The notes: generated by a model not told the origin, from the sequence alone. Positions 1 through 8,887 are shown, numbered from the stretch's first letter. The stretch: DNA of 25,899 nucleotides from DATGKK01 sp035294725 (GCA_035294725.1 DATGKK010000098.1:1-25899); one strand, 5' to 3'. Numbers and translations are program-made.

Positions 1-43
1 CGTCGAGCTCATCCGTCGCTGAACGCGCCGCGACCGCCCGCTC

Positions 44-1183
44 TCACGCACCGAGCGCGCTGGCGACCTCGCGGACGACACGGTTGCGCCACCCCTCCAG
101 GAGGTCGGCACGCGCCTCCGGGGTCTTGCCGAGCCTCACGAGCACGAGATCGAGCGCAGGGGTGATCGTGATCGTCTGTCCTTCGTAGCCTGCCGCCCGG
201 AAGCTGCCCCACTCGTCGCCGACCACCCACCAATGGGCCCCGTACAGGTGCCCGTCCTCCTCGTCGACCGAGCGGGGCCGCCGACCGTGGTCGACCCAGC
301 CCTCAGGGAGAATGCGGCGGCCCTCCCAGGTGCCGTCCCGCAGGTAGAGCTCACCAAAGCGAGCGAAGTCTCTCGCGGTCGCGTGCACGAATGACGAGCC
401 GACCCAGGTACCGGCGGTGTCGAAGGTGTGCCTTACAGAGCGGGCGCCGATCGGGCCGAAGATGCGCTCGTCGAGCCAGCTGCCGAGAGCCTCAGCCTCC
501 CCGACGGTGCGCCTCAGGATCCCGGCGAGGATGTTCGTCGTGCCGCTCGAGTAGGCAAAGTGCTCCCCCGCGCGCCATCGCGCCGGGCGCGAGGCGGCGA
601 ACGCCGCCATGTCGTGCTGGCCCTGCCCGAACAGCATCTCGATCACATCGGAGGCGCCGGCGTCGACATAATCCTCGCTCCAGTCGAGCCCGTCGCGCAT
701 CTCGAGCATGTCCTCGATCGTGATGGCGTGGCGCGGGTCATGGGGATCGGACCACTCGGGAACCGGGGCCGGTCCGTGCAGCTCGAGGCGCCCCTCGCCC
801 ACGAGGATCCCGACGGCTGCGTGCAGCATCGACTTCGCCATCGACCAGGAAAGGAGCGGGGTGTCCGGCCCGACCGGCTCGGGCGGCCGGTCGAAATGCT
901 CGAGGAGACCTCCGTACCGCTCCGCTACGACACGACCCCCGTGTGCGACGACCACGGCCAGCGTCTGCGCGAGCGGTCCGGAGTCGTCGAAAGCTTCGTC
1001 GAGGAGGCCCTCGAGATCGGCCCCTGCGGGTGGGTCGCCTCGCGGCCACTCCCTGGTCGGCCAGGGCACCTCGTCGGAGTGTGGCGGCAGCGCCACGAGC
1101 GGCCGTGCAACAATCCGAGCGAGGCGAGCGCGAGAGCTGAGCGGGTCACCGGCCGTCTCCGGTCGGTCTGCGGCGTCCGGCAT
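44..1183 (-). CDS. Serine hydrolase, beta-lactamase class C / penicillin-binding-like family
   Basis: The encoded protein is about 379 aa and shows the active-site S-x-x-K box (SMAK, residues 114-117) followed about 95 residues later by a YSSG motif (211-214), the usual second box of this family. A glycine-rich GYEGQ stretch near the C-terminus fits the third (H/K-x-G) box. No clear signal peptide is seen, so it is probably cytoplasmic. Such proteins are usually esterases or peptidases of unknown substrate rather than true beta-lactamases. The start is taken at the ATG at 1183; the frame stays open to a GTG at 1366, but that extension is low-complexity and would run into the divergent gene. 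The ATG has no Shine-Dalgarno sequence, and TAGACC lies 8 bases upstream, so a leaderless message is possible. The substrate cannot be told. Confidence 0.85.
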   Translation of the reverse strand: MPDAADRPETAGDPLSSRARLARIVARPLVALPPHSDEVPWPTREWPRGDPPAGADLEGLLDEAFDDSGPLAQTLAVVVAHGGRVVAERYGGLLEHFDRPPEPVGPDTPLLSWSMAKSMLHAAVGILVGEGRLELHGPAPVPEWSDPHDPRHAITIEDMLEMRDGLDWSEDYVDAGASDVIEMLFGQGQHDMAAFAASRPARWRAGEHFAYSSGTTNILAGILRRTVGEAEALGSWLDERIFGPIGARSVRHTFDTAGTWVGSSFVHATARDFARFGELYLRDGTWEGRRILPEGWVDHGRRPRSVDEEDGHLYGAHWWVVGDEWGSFRAAGYEGQTITITPALDLVLVRLGKTPEARADLLEGWRNRVVREVASALGA

Positions 1184-1355
1184 CGCTGGCTGGTCTACAC
1201 CTACCGGCCGTGTCGCTGACGCGTCTGCGGGTCTGCCTCTCGACGCGCGGGGAGCCGGCAGGGTGGCACCGGCTCGGGGAATGGGAGCTCCCGGTGCCGT
1301 GTTGTGCTGCGATAGAACCTGGCCGACAGCCGGAGAGCTGGAGAAGGGACAACCC

Positions 1356-1871
1356 ATGCCGATCACCCGGCTGAACCATGCTGTCCTCTACGTGAGGGAC
1401 GTCAGCCGCAGCGTGGCGTTCTACACCGACGTGCTCGGGTTCCGACGAGTCGACATGGGAGGCTTCGCCGGCGCTGCCTTCCTGCAGGCCCCGGGGTCCA
1501 CCAACGACCACGACATCGGCCTGTTCGAGATCGGCCCGGCGGCGGGCCCGACCACGGCCGGCAGGAACCAGGTCGGGCTGTACCACCTTGCCTGGGAGGT
1601 CGACACCCTCGAGGAGCTCGAGCACCTCGCCCGGCGGTTGCAGGACGCGGGCGCGCTCGTGGGGGCCTCGGATCACTCGACCACGAAGTCACTGTACGCG
1701 AAGGACCCCGATGGGATCGAGTTCGAGGTGGCGTGGGTCGTGCCGGCCGACCAGCTCGACGACGCCACGCTTGCCGGGAGGAGCTCGATCAAGCCCCTCG
1801 ACCTTGCGGCGGCCAAGGAGCGCTACGGCGCGACGACGCGAGGGGGCGTCGGCATCTCACATCACGCCTGA
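1356..1871 (+). CDS. VOC-superfamily (glyoxalase / extradiol dioxygenase fold) protein
   Basis: The 171-aa protein has the two beta-alpha-beta-beta-beta modules of the vicinal oxygen chelate fold. It begins with LNHAVLYVRD (H8 as likely metal ligand), has a second half beginning GLYHLAWEV (H77), and ends the fold with DPDGIEFEVAW (E122 or E124 as ligand). The DPDG turn is typical of glyoxalase I, fosfomycin-resistance and ring-cleaving dioxygenase relatives. Its size and the intact ligands suggest an active metalloenzyme, but the substrate is not predictable. The ATG at 1356 follows an AGAAGGGA ribosome-binding sequence about 7 bases upstream. The gene is divergent from the serine hydrolase. 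The open frame extends far upstream, antisense to that hydrolase, and this part is not believed. Confidence 0.88.
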   Translation: MPITRLNHAVLYVRDVSRSVAFYTDVLGFRRVDMGGFAGAAFLQAPGSTNDHDIGLFEIGPAAGPTTAGRNQVGLYHLAWEVDTLEELEHLARRLQDAGALVGASDHSTTKSLYAKDPDGIEFEVAWVVPADQLDDATLAGRSSIKPLDLAAAKERYGATTRGGVGISHHA

Positions 1872-1892
1872 GGAGGCCCGAGTCGACCGGGC

Positions 1893-3092
1893 TCACGCCC
1901 AGCCGTCGGCCTCGACGTCGTAGAGGCCGCCGTAGGGCCGGCGCGGCTCGCCTCCCACGGTCTCTTCGGTGCCAAGCTCGGCCTGCCCGTCGTAGGGTGT
2001 CGACCGGCCGTAGCCGTACTCGACCGCTTCCATGGGCCCCGTCGGGACCTCCTCGGGCCGGACCGGCTCCGGGATGACCCCGCCGTAGAGCGTCTCGTCC
2101 TGGCCGGTCGAGGCAAGGTCGTGCTCCACCGCAAGCGTGAGGTCTGCAGTCAGGGCTTCCGGTGCGTCGCGGTCGTACTCGCCGTCGCTCGCTCGGTCGA
2201 GGTCGGTCTCGTCCCCGATGATGCGGGAGAAGGGGCTCGGCTCGGGCTGGAAGGCTCCCGCTCCGTCCAAGTTCTCATCGGAACTGAGGGGAGGCGCACC
2301 AAACGAGGCCGGCGCCGCTGCAGGGGCGGCGAAAGCTGCAGCGCCTCCACTCTCCTCGTCCTCGTCCTCCTCGTCCTCGGGTGCCGGGCCCTGCGCCGAG
2401 GCGGCGTCCACGATCGCGGCGACCGGTTTGCCGAGCGGGCTCCGGACCATCTCCTCGATCGTGGCCTGCACCGTCGCCTGGAGGCGGGCAAGCTCTGAGA
2501 GAGCGAGTTGGCGCTGGTCGTAGAGGTAGGTGATCTGGGAGACGGCCCGCTGGCGGTCGCGCTCCACCCGTTCGAGGTAGGCCTGGCGGCGCCGATCCAT
2601 CTCGTCTCGGAGCGCCAGCGCCCGCTGCGTCGCCTCGTCGACGAGCTCCGCTGCCTCGCGGCTCGCCACCTGCCGGAGCTCCTCGACCTCCTCCGCCGCC
2701 CGCTGCCGCTCGGCCTCGATCTCTCGTTGCACCTGCTCACGAAGTTCGGTTACCTCGCGCTCCGCCTCTTGGCGGAGGTTGTAGGCGCCCTCCCACGCCT
2801 CTTGGAGGATTCGCTGGACCCGCTCCCCCAAGGTGTCGAGGGCGGGAGGCTGCGTGGCGCGTTGCTCGCTCTCGTAGACCGCCACCCGGCGGTGAAGCTC
2901 GCGGAGCTGGCCGACAGCTGCCGCGAGCTTCCGCTCGGCCTCCGAGGCGCGATGCACTGCCTCGTCGAGGCGGCGCTGCTGGTCCGCCACGTAGCGGTCG
3001 ACCTGCTCGGGGTCGTAACCCCTGCGGTACACGCTGAAGATCGGCGTCGCTACCTCGTTGCTCTCCTGGTTGACGGCCTCGCTCTCGTCCAT
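1893..3092 (-). CDS. DivIVA-domain coiled-coil protein
   Basis: The 399-aa protein starts with a short disordered stretch, then FSVYRRGYDPEQVDRYV (about 19-35). This matches the conserved turn of DivIVA-type proteins, where a GYD..EVD element precedes the coiled coil. Residues about 36-215 are almost all charged heptads, including a Glu/Arg/Gln-rich coil typical of Scy/FilP/DivIVA-like scaffolds. A run of ten acidic or near-acidic residues follows (239-248), then a Pro/Ala/Asp/Glu-rich tail. It probably acts as a cytoplasmic or membrane-associated polar or divisome scaffold. It differs from canonical Wag31/DivIVA in the N-terminal membrane-binding segment, so it is likely a paralogue. The start at 3092 is chosen because GAGGAGG lies 9 bases before this ATG; an ATG 51 bases earlier lacks such a signal. 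Confidence 0.8.
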   Translation of the reverse strand: MDESEAVNQESNEVATPIFSVYRRGYDPEQVDRYVADQQRRLDEAVHRASEAERKLAAAVGQLRELHRRVAVYESEQRATQPPALDTLGERVQRILQEAWEGAYNLRQEAEREVTELREQVQREIEAERQRAAEEVEELRQVASREAAELVDEATQRALALRDEMDRRRQAYLERVERDRQRAVSQITYLYDQRQLALSELARLQATVQATIEEMVRSPLGKPVAAIVDAASAQGPAPEDEEDEDEESGGAAAFAAPAAAPASFGAPPLSSDENLDGAGAFQPEPSPFSRIIGDETDLDRASDGEYDRDAPEALTADLTLAVEHDLASTGQDETLYGGVIPEPVRPEEVPTGPMEAVEYGYGRSTPYDGQAELGTEETVGGEPRRPYGGLYDVEADGWA

Positions 3093-3209
3093 CTGCTGTC
3101 GCCTCCTCGAGCGTCGCGACTCTCGCGGGATGGTAGTGAGCAAGCCGGCGCGACTGGTGGATGCTTCGCAGCAGCCGCGCTGCGGCCAGCCAGCTCATCG
3201 CCGGGGTTT

Positions 3210-3224
3210 TAGGCTCGGGAGGTG
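3210..3224 (+). promoter_or_regulatory. Putative leaderless promoter of the ThDP enzyme gene
   Basis: TAGGCT (3210-3215) matches the actinobacterial TANNNT -10 consensus. Six bases separate it from the GTG at 3222, which places the expected transcription start on the start codon. No convincing -35 box or usable Shine-Dalgarno sequence is seen. The same hexamer occurs before moaA. Confidence 0.5.
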
Positions 3225-4880
3225 AGCGAGAACGCGAGCCCCAGCGCCGTCGGCGCCTCCATGCACGGAGGCCTGCTCGCTCTCCGGACTCTCGAGCAGG
3301 CCGGGAGCGGTATCGACACGATGTTCACGCTCTCGGGCGGTCATATCTTCCCTCTCCTCGACGCCGCCCATCAGCTCGGTTGGCGAATCGTCGACGTGCG
3401 CCACGAGCAGACCGCGGTGTTCGCGGCCGAGGGGATGGCAAAGACGTCCCGCCGGCCAGGGCTTGCTGCGCTCACGGCGGGCCCGGGGGTCACGAACGGC
3501 ATCAGCGCGCTCACCGGCGCCTACCTCAACGGCACCCCGCTTCTCGTCCTCGGCGGCCGCGCTCCGGTTCACCGCTGGGGATCGGGGTCGCTCCAGGAGC
3601 TCGACCACATCCCGATCGTGAGCTCCGTCACGAAATACTCCGTCACAGCGACTGACACCTCCGCCATCCCCGCAGTCGTCCTGCGCGCGTTGCACGAGGC
3701 CACGACCGCGCATCGTGGTCCCGCCTTCGTCGACTTCCCGCTCGACGTTGTCGGTGGACAGGCCGAGCTCGCGCCGCTCCCGCCGCGGCCACCGATCCAG
3801 CACGAGGAGCTCGATCTCGAGGCGATCGGCCGCGTCGGCGCGCTGCTCGACCGGGCGTTGCGCCCCGCCGTCGTGGCGGGCGGGGACGTCTACTGGGCCC
3901 GCGCCGAGCAGGCTCTCGTCGATCTCGCCGAGACGCACCGGCTCCCGGTGTTCATGAACGGTCTCGGCCGGGGCACCGTGCCGGCCGACCATCCCCTCGC
4001 GTTCTCCCGGGCCCGCCCGCTGCTGAAGCAGGCTGACGTTGTCGTCGTCGTCGGCACGCCGCTCGACTTCCGCCTCTCATTCGGCCGCTTCGGTGAGGCC
4101 CTCGTGGTGCACGTCGTCGACTCCGAGAGCCGTCGAGCCACCCACGCCGCGACCGAGGCGACTCTCGTGGGCAACGTCCGCACGATCCTTGAGGGCCTGG
4201 CCGGATCGGGCGGCACCGCGAGCACGAACGCCGACCGCCAGCACTGGCTCGACCGGCTCGGCGAGGAAGAGGCTGCCCGCCGAGCGACCGAGCAACGAGA
4301 GCTCGAGTCGGGTGCGCACCCGATCCATCCCGCCCGCGTCTACGGGGAGCTCCGCAAGCGGCTCGATCGCGACGCCGTCGTGGTCGGCGACGGGGGCGAC
4401 TTCGTCTCGTACGCCGGGAAGTTGATCGACTCCTACGAGCCCGGCACCTTTCTCGAGCCGGGTCCGTACGGCTGCCTCGGCACCGGGATGGGGTATGCAG
4501 CCGCAGCTCGCCTCGCCCACCCGGGACGTCAGGTGGTCGCGTGCCTCGGCGACGGGGCCTTCGGCTTCTCGGCGATGGACGTCGACACCCTCGTTCGCCA
4601 CCGGCTGCCGGTCGTCATGGTGCTCGGCAACAACGGCATCTGGGGCCTCGAGAAGCACCCGATGCGCTTCTTCTACGGGTACGACGTCGCGGCGGACCTG
4701 CGCCAGGAGACCCGCTACGACGAGGTCGTCGCGGCACTTGGCGGCGCGGGAGAGACGGTACGCCTACCGGCGGAGATCGGGCCGGCCCTCGATCGTGGTT
4801 TCCGCTCGGGCGTGCCATATCTCGTGAACGTCCTCACCGACCCCAGCGTCGCGTACCCACGAAGCTCCAACCTCGCCTGA
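3222..4880 (+). CDS. Thiamine diphosphate-dependent enzyme, acetolactate synthase large-subunit family
   Basis: The 552-aa protein has the three-domain layout of the family. The N-terminal pyrimidine-binding domain carries the catalytic glutamate in RHEQ (E62) and a GPGVTN loop. A central Rossmann-like domain follows. The C-terminal pyrophosphate-binding domain carries the ThDP signature GDG (443-445) with NN (470-471) 25 residues later. It could make acetolactate or act on another 2-oxo acid or acyl-CoA; oxalyl-CoA decarboxylase and 2-hydroxyacyl-CoA lyase share this fold. No small regulatory subunit (ilvN) and no other branched-chain amino-acid gene is adjacent, which argues against a standard biosynthetic IlvB. 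The GTG start at 3222 lies 6 bases after a TAGGCT -10 box, so translation is probably leaderless. It is divergent from the DivIVA-like gene. Confidence 0.85.
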   Translation: MSENASPSAVGASMHGGLLALRTLEQAGSGIDTMFTLSGGHIFPLLDAAHQLGWRIVDVRHEQTAVFAAEGMAKTSRRPGLAALTAGPGVTNGISALTGAYLNGTPLLVLGGRAPVHRWGSGSLQELDHIPIVSSVTKYSVTATDTSAIPAVVLRALHEATTAHRGPAFVDFPLDVVGGQAELAPLPPRPPIQHEELDLEAIGRVGALLDRALRPAVVAGGDVYWARAEQALVDLAETHRLPVFMNGLGRGTVPADHPLAFSRARPLLKQADVVVVVGTPLDFRLSFGRFGEALVVHVVDSESRRATHAATEATLVGNVRTILEGLAGSGGTASTNADRQHWLDRLGEEEAARRATEQRELESGAHPIHPARVYGELRKRLDRDAVVVGDGGDFVSYAGKLIDSYEPGTFLEPGPYGCLGTGMGYAAAARLAHPGRQVVACLGDGAFGFSAMDVDTLVRHRLPVVMVLGNNGIWGLEKHPMRFFYGYDVAADLRQETRYDEVVAALGGAGETVRLPAEIGPALDRGFRSGVPYLVNVLTDPSVAYPRSSNLA

Positions 4881-4928
4881 GCCCGCAGGTCACCACGAGC
4901 GGCGGGGTCTGAGTCAAGACGGCCCCGG

Positions 4929-4934
4929 TACGAT
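4929..4934 (+). promoter_or_regulatory. Putative -10 box of the tldD-tldE operon
   Basis: TACGAT fits the TANNNT consensus and lies 74 bases before the tldD ATG, leaving a leader that includes a short GGCGG/CCGCC hairpin (about 4937-4952) and a strong AGGAGG ribosome-binding site (4997-5002). No clear -35 box is visible. Confidence 0.35.
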
Positions 4935-5007
4935 ACGGCGGCCCAGACCGCCGAGAGGAGGGACGAGCACCTCGCTCGAGCCCGCCCGGCGAGCGCAGGA
5001 GGTGGAG

Positions 5008-6420
5008 ATGCCCGTGACCGAGACCGCTCTCGTCGAACCCGACGTGCTCGAGCGGGTGCTCGGGTCGGCCCTCCGCCGGGGCGGGGACTTCGCCGAGGTC
5101 TTCGTCGAGGACCGCTCGGTGACCGGGATCACGCTCGACGACCGCAAGGTGGAGGAGCTCTCCTCCGGGCATGACCGCGGAGCCGGCATCCGGGTCGTCG
5201 TCGGAGAGACGACCGGCTTCGCCCACACCGCCGACCTCAGCGAAGCGGGCCTCACGGCGGCTGCCGAGGCAGCGTCCGCGGTGGCGCGCGACGGCGGCGG
5301 CGGAGTTCGGGAGGTGTCGCTGCGCTCGGTCCACGTGCGCCCGCCCAACGAGGTCCGGACACCTCCCACCGATGTCGCCAAGCGCGAGAAGGTGGAGCTC
5401 CTCCGGCGCGCCGACGAGGTCGCCCGCTCGAAGAGCAACTCGATCGTCCAGGTCACGGTCGGCTACGGCGACTCGAGACGGCGGATCCAGGTCGCCAACT
5501 CCGATGGCCTGCTCACCGGCGACGACCGGGTGCGGACTCGCTGTTCGGTCGTATGCGTGGCGTCCGGCGACACCGGGATGCAGACCGGTTACGAGACGGT
5601 CGCCCTCACCGTCGGCTGGGAGCTGTTCGACCTCCGCCCGGTAGAGGAGGTGGCGGAGGAAGCCGCGCGACGGGCGGTCACGAAGCTGCGGGCCCGGCCG
5701 GCACCCTCGGGCGTGACCCCGATCGTCCTCCAACGCGGCAGCGGCGGCATCCTGTTCCACGAGGCCTGCGGTCACGGTCTCGAGGCCGATCACATCGTGA
5801 AGGACTCCTCCGTCTACACGGGCCGGATCGGAGAGCTCGTCGCGAGCCCGAGCGTCACGCTCGTGGACGACGGCACCGTCGGACCGAACTGGGGCAGCCT
5901 CGCGATCGACGACGAGGGCAGGCCGGCGCAGCGAAACGTGCTCATCGAGAAGGGCGTCCTCGTCGACTACATGTGGGACTCCATGAGCGCGCGGCGCGCC
6001 GGGCGGGCCTCGTCGGGAAACGGGAGGCGGGAGAGCTACCAGCACCTCCCGATGGTGCGGATGACCAATACCTTCCTACTTCCGGGCGAGGATGATCCCG
6101 AGGAGATCGTCGCCCAGACGCCGTACGGCGTCTACGTCGCCCATCTCGGAGGAGGGCAGGTCAACACGGCGACGGGCGATTTCGTGTTCGGCATGACCGA
6201 GGCGTACCTGATCGAGAACGGCGAGATCACCGAGCCGATCCGGGACGCGAACCTGATCGGCAACGGGCCGGACGTGCTCGCGAAGATCGACGCCATCGGG
6301 AACGACTTCGACATGTGCCCGGGCACCTGCGGCAAGGACGGGCAGTCGGTGCCGGTCGGCTGCGGGCAGCCCACGCTGCGTATCACCGGGGTCACGATCG
6401 GAGGGACCGCCGGTGCCTGA
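5008..6420 (+). CDS. tldD: TldD metallopeptidase subunit
   Basis: The 470-aa protein carries the TldD zinc motif HEACGH (H251, E252, H256) in the context LFHEACGHGLEAD, and the late cysteine-containing segment CPGTCGKDGQ typical of the catalytic subunit. TldD forms a heterodimer with TldE in the cytoplasm and degrades or trims unfolded peptides; in enterobacteria it matures microcin B17 and degrades CcdA. The ATG at 5008 is preferred over a GTG two codons upstream because AGGAGG (4997-5002) then has 5-base spacing. The stop codon lies inside the start region of tldE (8-base overlap), so the two are translationally coupled. No modified-peptide precursor gene is seen nearby. Confidence 0.95.
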   Translation: MPVTETALVEPDVLERVLGSALRRGGDFAEVFVEDRSVTGITLDDRKVEELSSGHDRGAGIRVVVGETTGFAHTADLSEAGLTAAAEAASAVARDGGGGVREVSLRSVHVRPPNEVRTPPTDVAKREKVELLRRADEVARSKSNSIVQVTVGYGDSRRRIQVANSDGLLTGDDRVRTRCSVVCVASGDTGMQTGYETVALTVGWELFDLRPVEEVAEEAARRAVTKLRARPAPSGVTPIVLQRGSGGILFHEACGHGLEADHIVKDSSVYTGRIGELVASPSVTLVDDGTVGPNWGSLAIDDEGRPAQRNVLIEKGVLVDYMWDSMSARRAGRASSGNGRRESYQHLPMVRMTNTFLLPGEDDPEEIVAQTPYGVYVAHLGGGQVNTATGDFVFGMTEAYLIENGEITEPIRDANLIGNGPDVLAKIDAIGNDFDMCPGTCGKDGQSVPVGCGQPTLRITGVTIGGTAGA

Positions 6421-7768
6421 CCGCTCCCTCCTCGAGCTGGCCCGGGCGGTTGCTGCCGATGCCGACGAGGCTGCGGGCGAGGAGGTCGAAGCCTACGTGG
6501 CGAACAGCCGGGAGACGTCCGTGAGGGCCTTCGCCGGCGACGTCGAACAGCTTGCGTCGGCCGAGTCGGCGGGGATCGGCGTGAGGGTCGTGCGCAGCGG
6601 GCGCGTCGGCTTTGCGTGGGTGGCCTCGCTCGGCGAGTCCTCGGCGCGCGAGGCTCTGGCGGCAGCGCGCGACAACGTCACCTACGCATCGGTGGACGAG
6701 CACGCTGGGCTCGCCCGTCCAGATGGCCTCCCGGCGGCCGAGCTCGACCTCTGGCGCGACCAGCTCGCCGCGACGCCGGCGGACGAGAAGGTGGCCCTCG
6801 TGCTCGAGCTGGAACGAGCCGTCCGCGCAGCCGACCGACGGATCCGCCAGGTCGTGCACGCCGACTACTCTGACGGCCTCACCGAGAGCGCCGTCGCGAC
6901 CTCCACCGGGATCTTCGCGTCGAGCCGGCGGACGATCTGCCACCTGTTCGTGTACGCGATCGCCGGCGAGGGTGACGAGACCCAGACCGGTTTCGGGTAC
7001 TCCGCGGGACGCTCGCTACCTGAGCTCGACCTCGACCGGTGCGCCCGGGACGCCGTCGACCGGGCGACCCGAATGCTCGGGGCGACAAAGCCCCGCTCTG
7101 CCCAGCTCCCCGTCGTGCTCGACCGCAGGGTGTCGGCAACGCTGCTCGGCATCCTCGCGGGAACGCTCTCTGGAGAGGAGGTGGCAAAGGGGCGCTCCCT
7201 GTTCGCAAACCGGGTGGGCGAGCAGGTCGCACACGGGGGCCTCACGCTCGTCGATGACCCCACCGCGCCGGAGGCGCTGGGTGCCACCCCCTTCGACGCC
7301 GAGGGTCTCGCCACCCGCCGGAACGTGCTCATCGAACGTGGCAGGCTCACGGGCTACCTGTACGACACTCACTCTGCCCGTGCGGCGGGCACCCAGTCGA
7401 CAGGGGCGGCGGTACGTGGGGGCTACTGGACCACGCCTGGGGTCGGAGCCCGAGCCATCTCGCTCCAGCCGGGCGAGCTCTCGCAGGAGCAGATCCTCTC
7501 CGACGTCGGCGATGGGCTGTTCGTCCAGTCGATCTCCGGCGTCCACTCGGGCGTCAACCGAGTGAGCGGAGACTTCTCTGTCGGGGCAGAAGGTCTCATG
7601 ATCCGAGATGGCGCCCTCGCCGAGCCGGTGCGCGAGATGACCATCGCCTCCACCCTGCAACGGATGCTGCAGCACGTGCGGCATGTCGGCGCGGATCTCG
7701 AGTGGTTGCCAGGTCAAGCTGCGGGTATGACCCTCGCCATCGACGACGTCTCGCTCGGCGGGGCATAG
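6413..7768 (+). CDS. tldE: TldE/PmbA, non-catalytic partner of TldD
   Basis: The 451-aa protein has the PmbA/TldE fold and lacks the HExxxH zinc motif found in TldD, as expected for this subunit. Recognisable parts include DGLTESAVATSTGIFASS (mid-N-terminal), the NVLIERGRLTGYLYDTHSA segment and the C-terminal SGDFSVGAEGLMI block. It completes the hollow heterodimer that encloses the TldD active site. The GTG start at 6413 overlaps tldD by 8 bases, with GGAGGGA about 6 bases upstream. It is followed after 17 bases by the PHP gene, which is probably in the same transcript. Confidence 0.94.
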   Translation: MPDRSLLELARAVAADADEAAGEEVEAYVANSRETSVRAFAGDVEQLASAESAGIGVRVVRSGRVGFAWVASLGESSAREALAAARDNVTYASVDEHAGLARPDGLPAAELDLWRDQLAATPADEKVALVLELERAVRAADRRIRQVVHADYSDGLTESAVATSTGIFASSRRTICHLFVYAIAGEGDETQTGFGYSAGRSLPELDLDRCARDAVDRATRMLGATKPRSAQLPVVLDRRVSATLLGILAGTLSGEEVAKGRSLFANRVGEQVAHGGLTLVDDPTAPEALGATPFDAEGLATRRNVLIERGRLTGYLYDTHSARAAGTQSTGAAVRGGYWTTPGVGARAISLQPGELSQEQILSDVGDGLFVQSISGVHSGVNRVSGDFSVGAEGLMIRDGALAEPVREMTIASTLQRMLQHVRHVGADLEWLPGQAAGMTLAIDDVSLGGA

Positions 7769-7785
7769 CCGAGAACGGCAGGTCG

Positions 7786-8547
7786 GTGACTGCGACCGGG
7801 CCGAGCGCCGCCGCGCTCGCACGCCATCCCCACCTGGCCGAGCCGCGACCTCCAGAGCGTCCCTGGCGGGTCGACTGCCATGTCCACACCATGTGGTCGG
7901 GCGACTCCACCACGACACCGGAGGAGCTGGCGACGGCAACCGTGGAGGCCGGGATCGACGTTCTATGCATCACGGACCACTCGACGATCGCAGGTGCGCT
8001 ACGGCTGGCCGAGGAACTGCCCTGTCGGGTGGTCATTGGTCAGGAGCAGAGGACCCCGGAGGGGGAGATCATCGGCCTGTTCCTCTCCGAGCGGATCCCT
8101 CCGGGCTGCCGGTCTGCCTCAGAGGCGGCCAGGATCGTGAGAGAACAGGGCGGCCTCGTCTACGTGCCGCACCCCTTCGACCCGCTCCGCCACCGGGTGG
8201 GGGAAGAGACGCTCCGCCGTCTCGTCGACGAGGAGCTCGTCGACATCGTCGAGGCTCGCAACGGCAAGACGTCGCTCGAAGCGCTCAACGAGGAGGCGGC
8301 GGCCTTCTGCAGGGCCACCGGGGTCGCGGCAGGCGGAGGGAGCGACGCTCACGTGCCAGAGGCGATCGGCGCGGCCTATATCGAGATGCCGAGCTTCGAC
8401 GACGCGTCGGAGTTCCTCGTCGCGCTCCGCAACAGCTCGAGGGTGGTCGGCCACCACTTCGACTCGGCTCGGCCCTGGCGGGCTCGGATCGTGCCGTCGA
8501 TCGGCAGCACTGGCGCCCGACAGGTCCCGGGCCCTGGTGCGAGTTAG
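7786..8547 (+). CDS. PHP-domain phosphoesterase
   Basis: The 253-aa protein shows all PHP metal motifs: D-x-H-x-H (D30, H32, H34), ITDHS (D64, H65), VPHPFDP (H129) and GGSDAH (D187, H189). This set binds a tri- or dinuclear metal centre. Relatives of this size include TrpH/YciV-type nucleoside 3',5'-bisphosphate phosphatases and histidinol-phosphatase-like proteins; the exact substrate is unknown. The GTG at 7786 is chosen because it lies just after the tldE stop; an in-frame start at 7702 would overlap tldE by 67 bases and add residues unlike the family. It converges on the FmdB-type gene with 22 bases between the stops. Confidence 0.85.
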   Translation: MTATGPSAAALARHPHLAEPRPPERPWRVDCHVHTMWSGDSTTTPEELATATVEAGIDVLCITDHSTIAGALRLAEELPCRVVIGQEQRTPEGEIIGLFLSERIPPGCRSASEAARIVREQGGLVYVPHPFDPLRHRVGEETLRRLVDEELVDIVEARNGKTSLEALNEEAAAFCRATGVAAGGGSDAHVPEAIGAAYIEMPSFDDASEFLVALRNSSRVVGHHFDSARPWRARIVPSIGSTGARQVPGPGAS

Positions 8548-8569
8548 TCCCGCAGGAAAGAGAGCAGGC

Positions 8570-8887
8570 TCAGGAGGCGGCAGCCGCCGTGGAGCTTGAG
8601 GACTCCGACTTCTTCTCGGTCGAGGACGAGCTCGACACCGAGGTGTCGCCGCCAGAAGTGGACTCCTTCTTCTCGACCTTGTCACCGCCACTCTTCGCGA
8701 CCTTCGAGCTCGAACGGCTGTCGGTCTTGTAGAACCCGCTGCCCTTGAACACGATCCCTACGCTCCCGAACACCTTGCGCAACTCGCCGCCGCAGTTCGG
8801 GCAGACGGTCAGAGGATCGTCCTTGAACGACTGGACGATCTCGAGGTGCTCGCCGCACTGCTTGCAGGCGTACTCGTATGTCGGCAT
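8570..8887 (-). CDS. FmdB-type zinc-ribbon, serine-rich protein (Rv0991c/Ruc-like chaperone candidate)
   Basis: The 105-aa protein begins MPTYEYACKQCG, the hallmark of FmdB/CxxC zinc ribbons, with cysteine pairs C8-C11 and C29-C32. A GFYKTD motif ends the folded part (about residue 55). The second half is a low-complexity Ser/Lys/Glu/Thr tail ending in alanines. This layout, the divergent moeA neighbour and the CIRCE operator in front match Mycobacterium tuberculosis Rv0991c (Ruc), known as an HrcA-regulated, oxidation-activated chaperone that works with Hsp70. The chaperone role here is inferred from these parallels. The start at 8887 is fixed by the family N-terminus; the open frame continues upstream through the operator to 9031 and that part is not coding. 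Confidence 0.9.
   Translation of the reverse strand: MPTYEYACKQCGEHLEIVQSFKDDPLTVCPNCGGELRKVFGSVGIVFKGSGFYKTDSRSSSKVAKSGGDKVEKKESTSGGDTSVSSSSSTEKKSESSSSTAAAAS

Noticed and set aside
708..1355. Extension of the VOC frame upstream
   Set aside because: It is antisense to the serine hydrolase with no family similarity; the VOC fold starts at the ATG at 1356 behind a ribosome-binding site.
5008..8547. RiPP biosynthesis cluster around tldD-tldE
   Set aside because: No precursor peptide, cyclodehydratase, radical SAM maturase or transporter is near; tldDE is widespread as a housekeeping peptidase.
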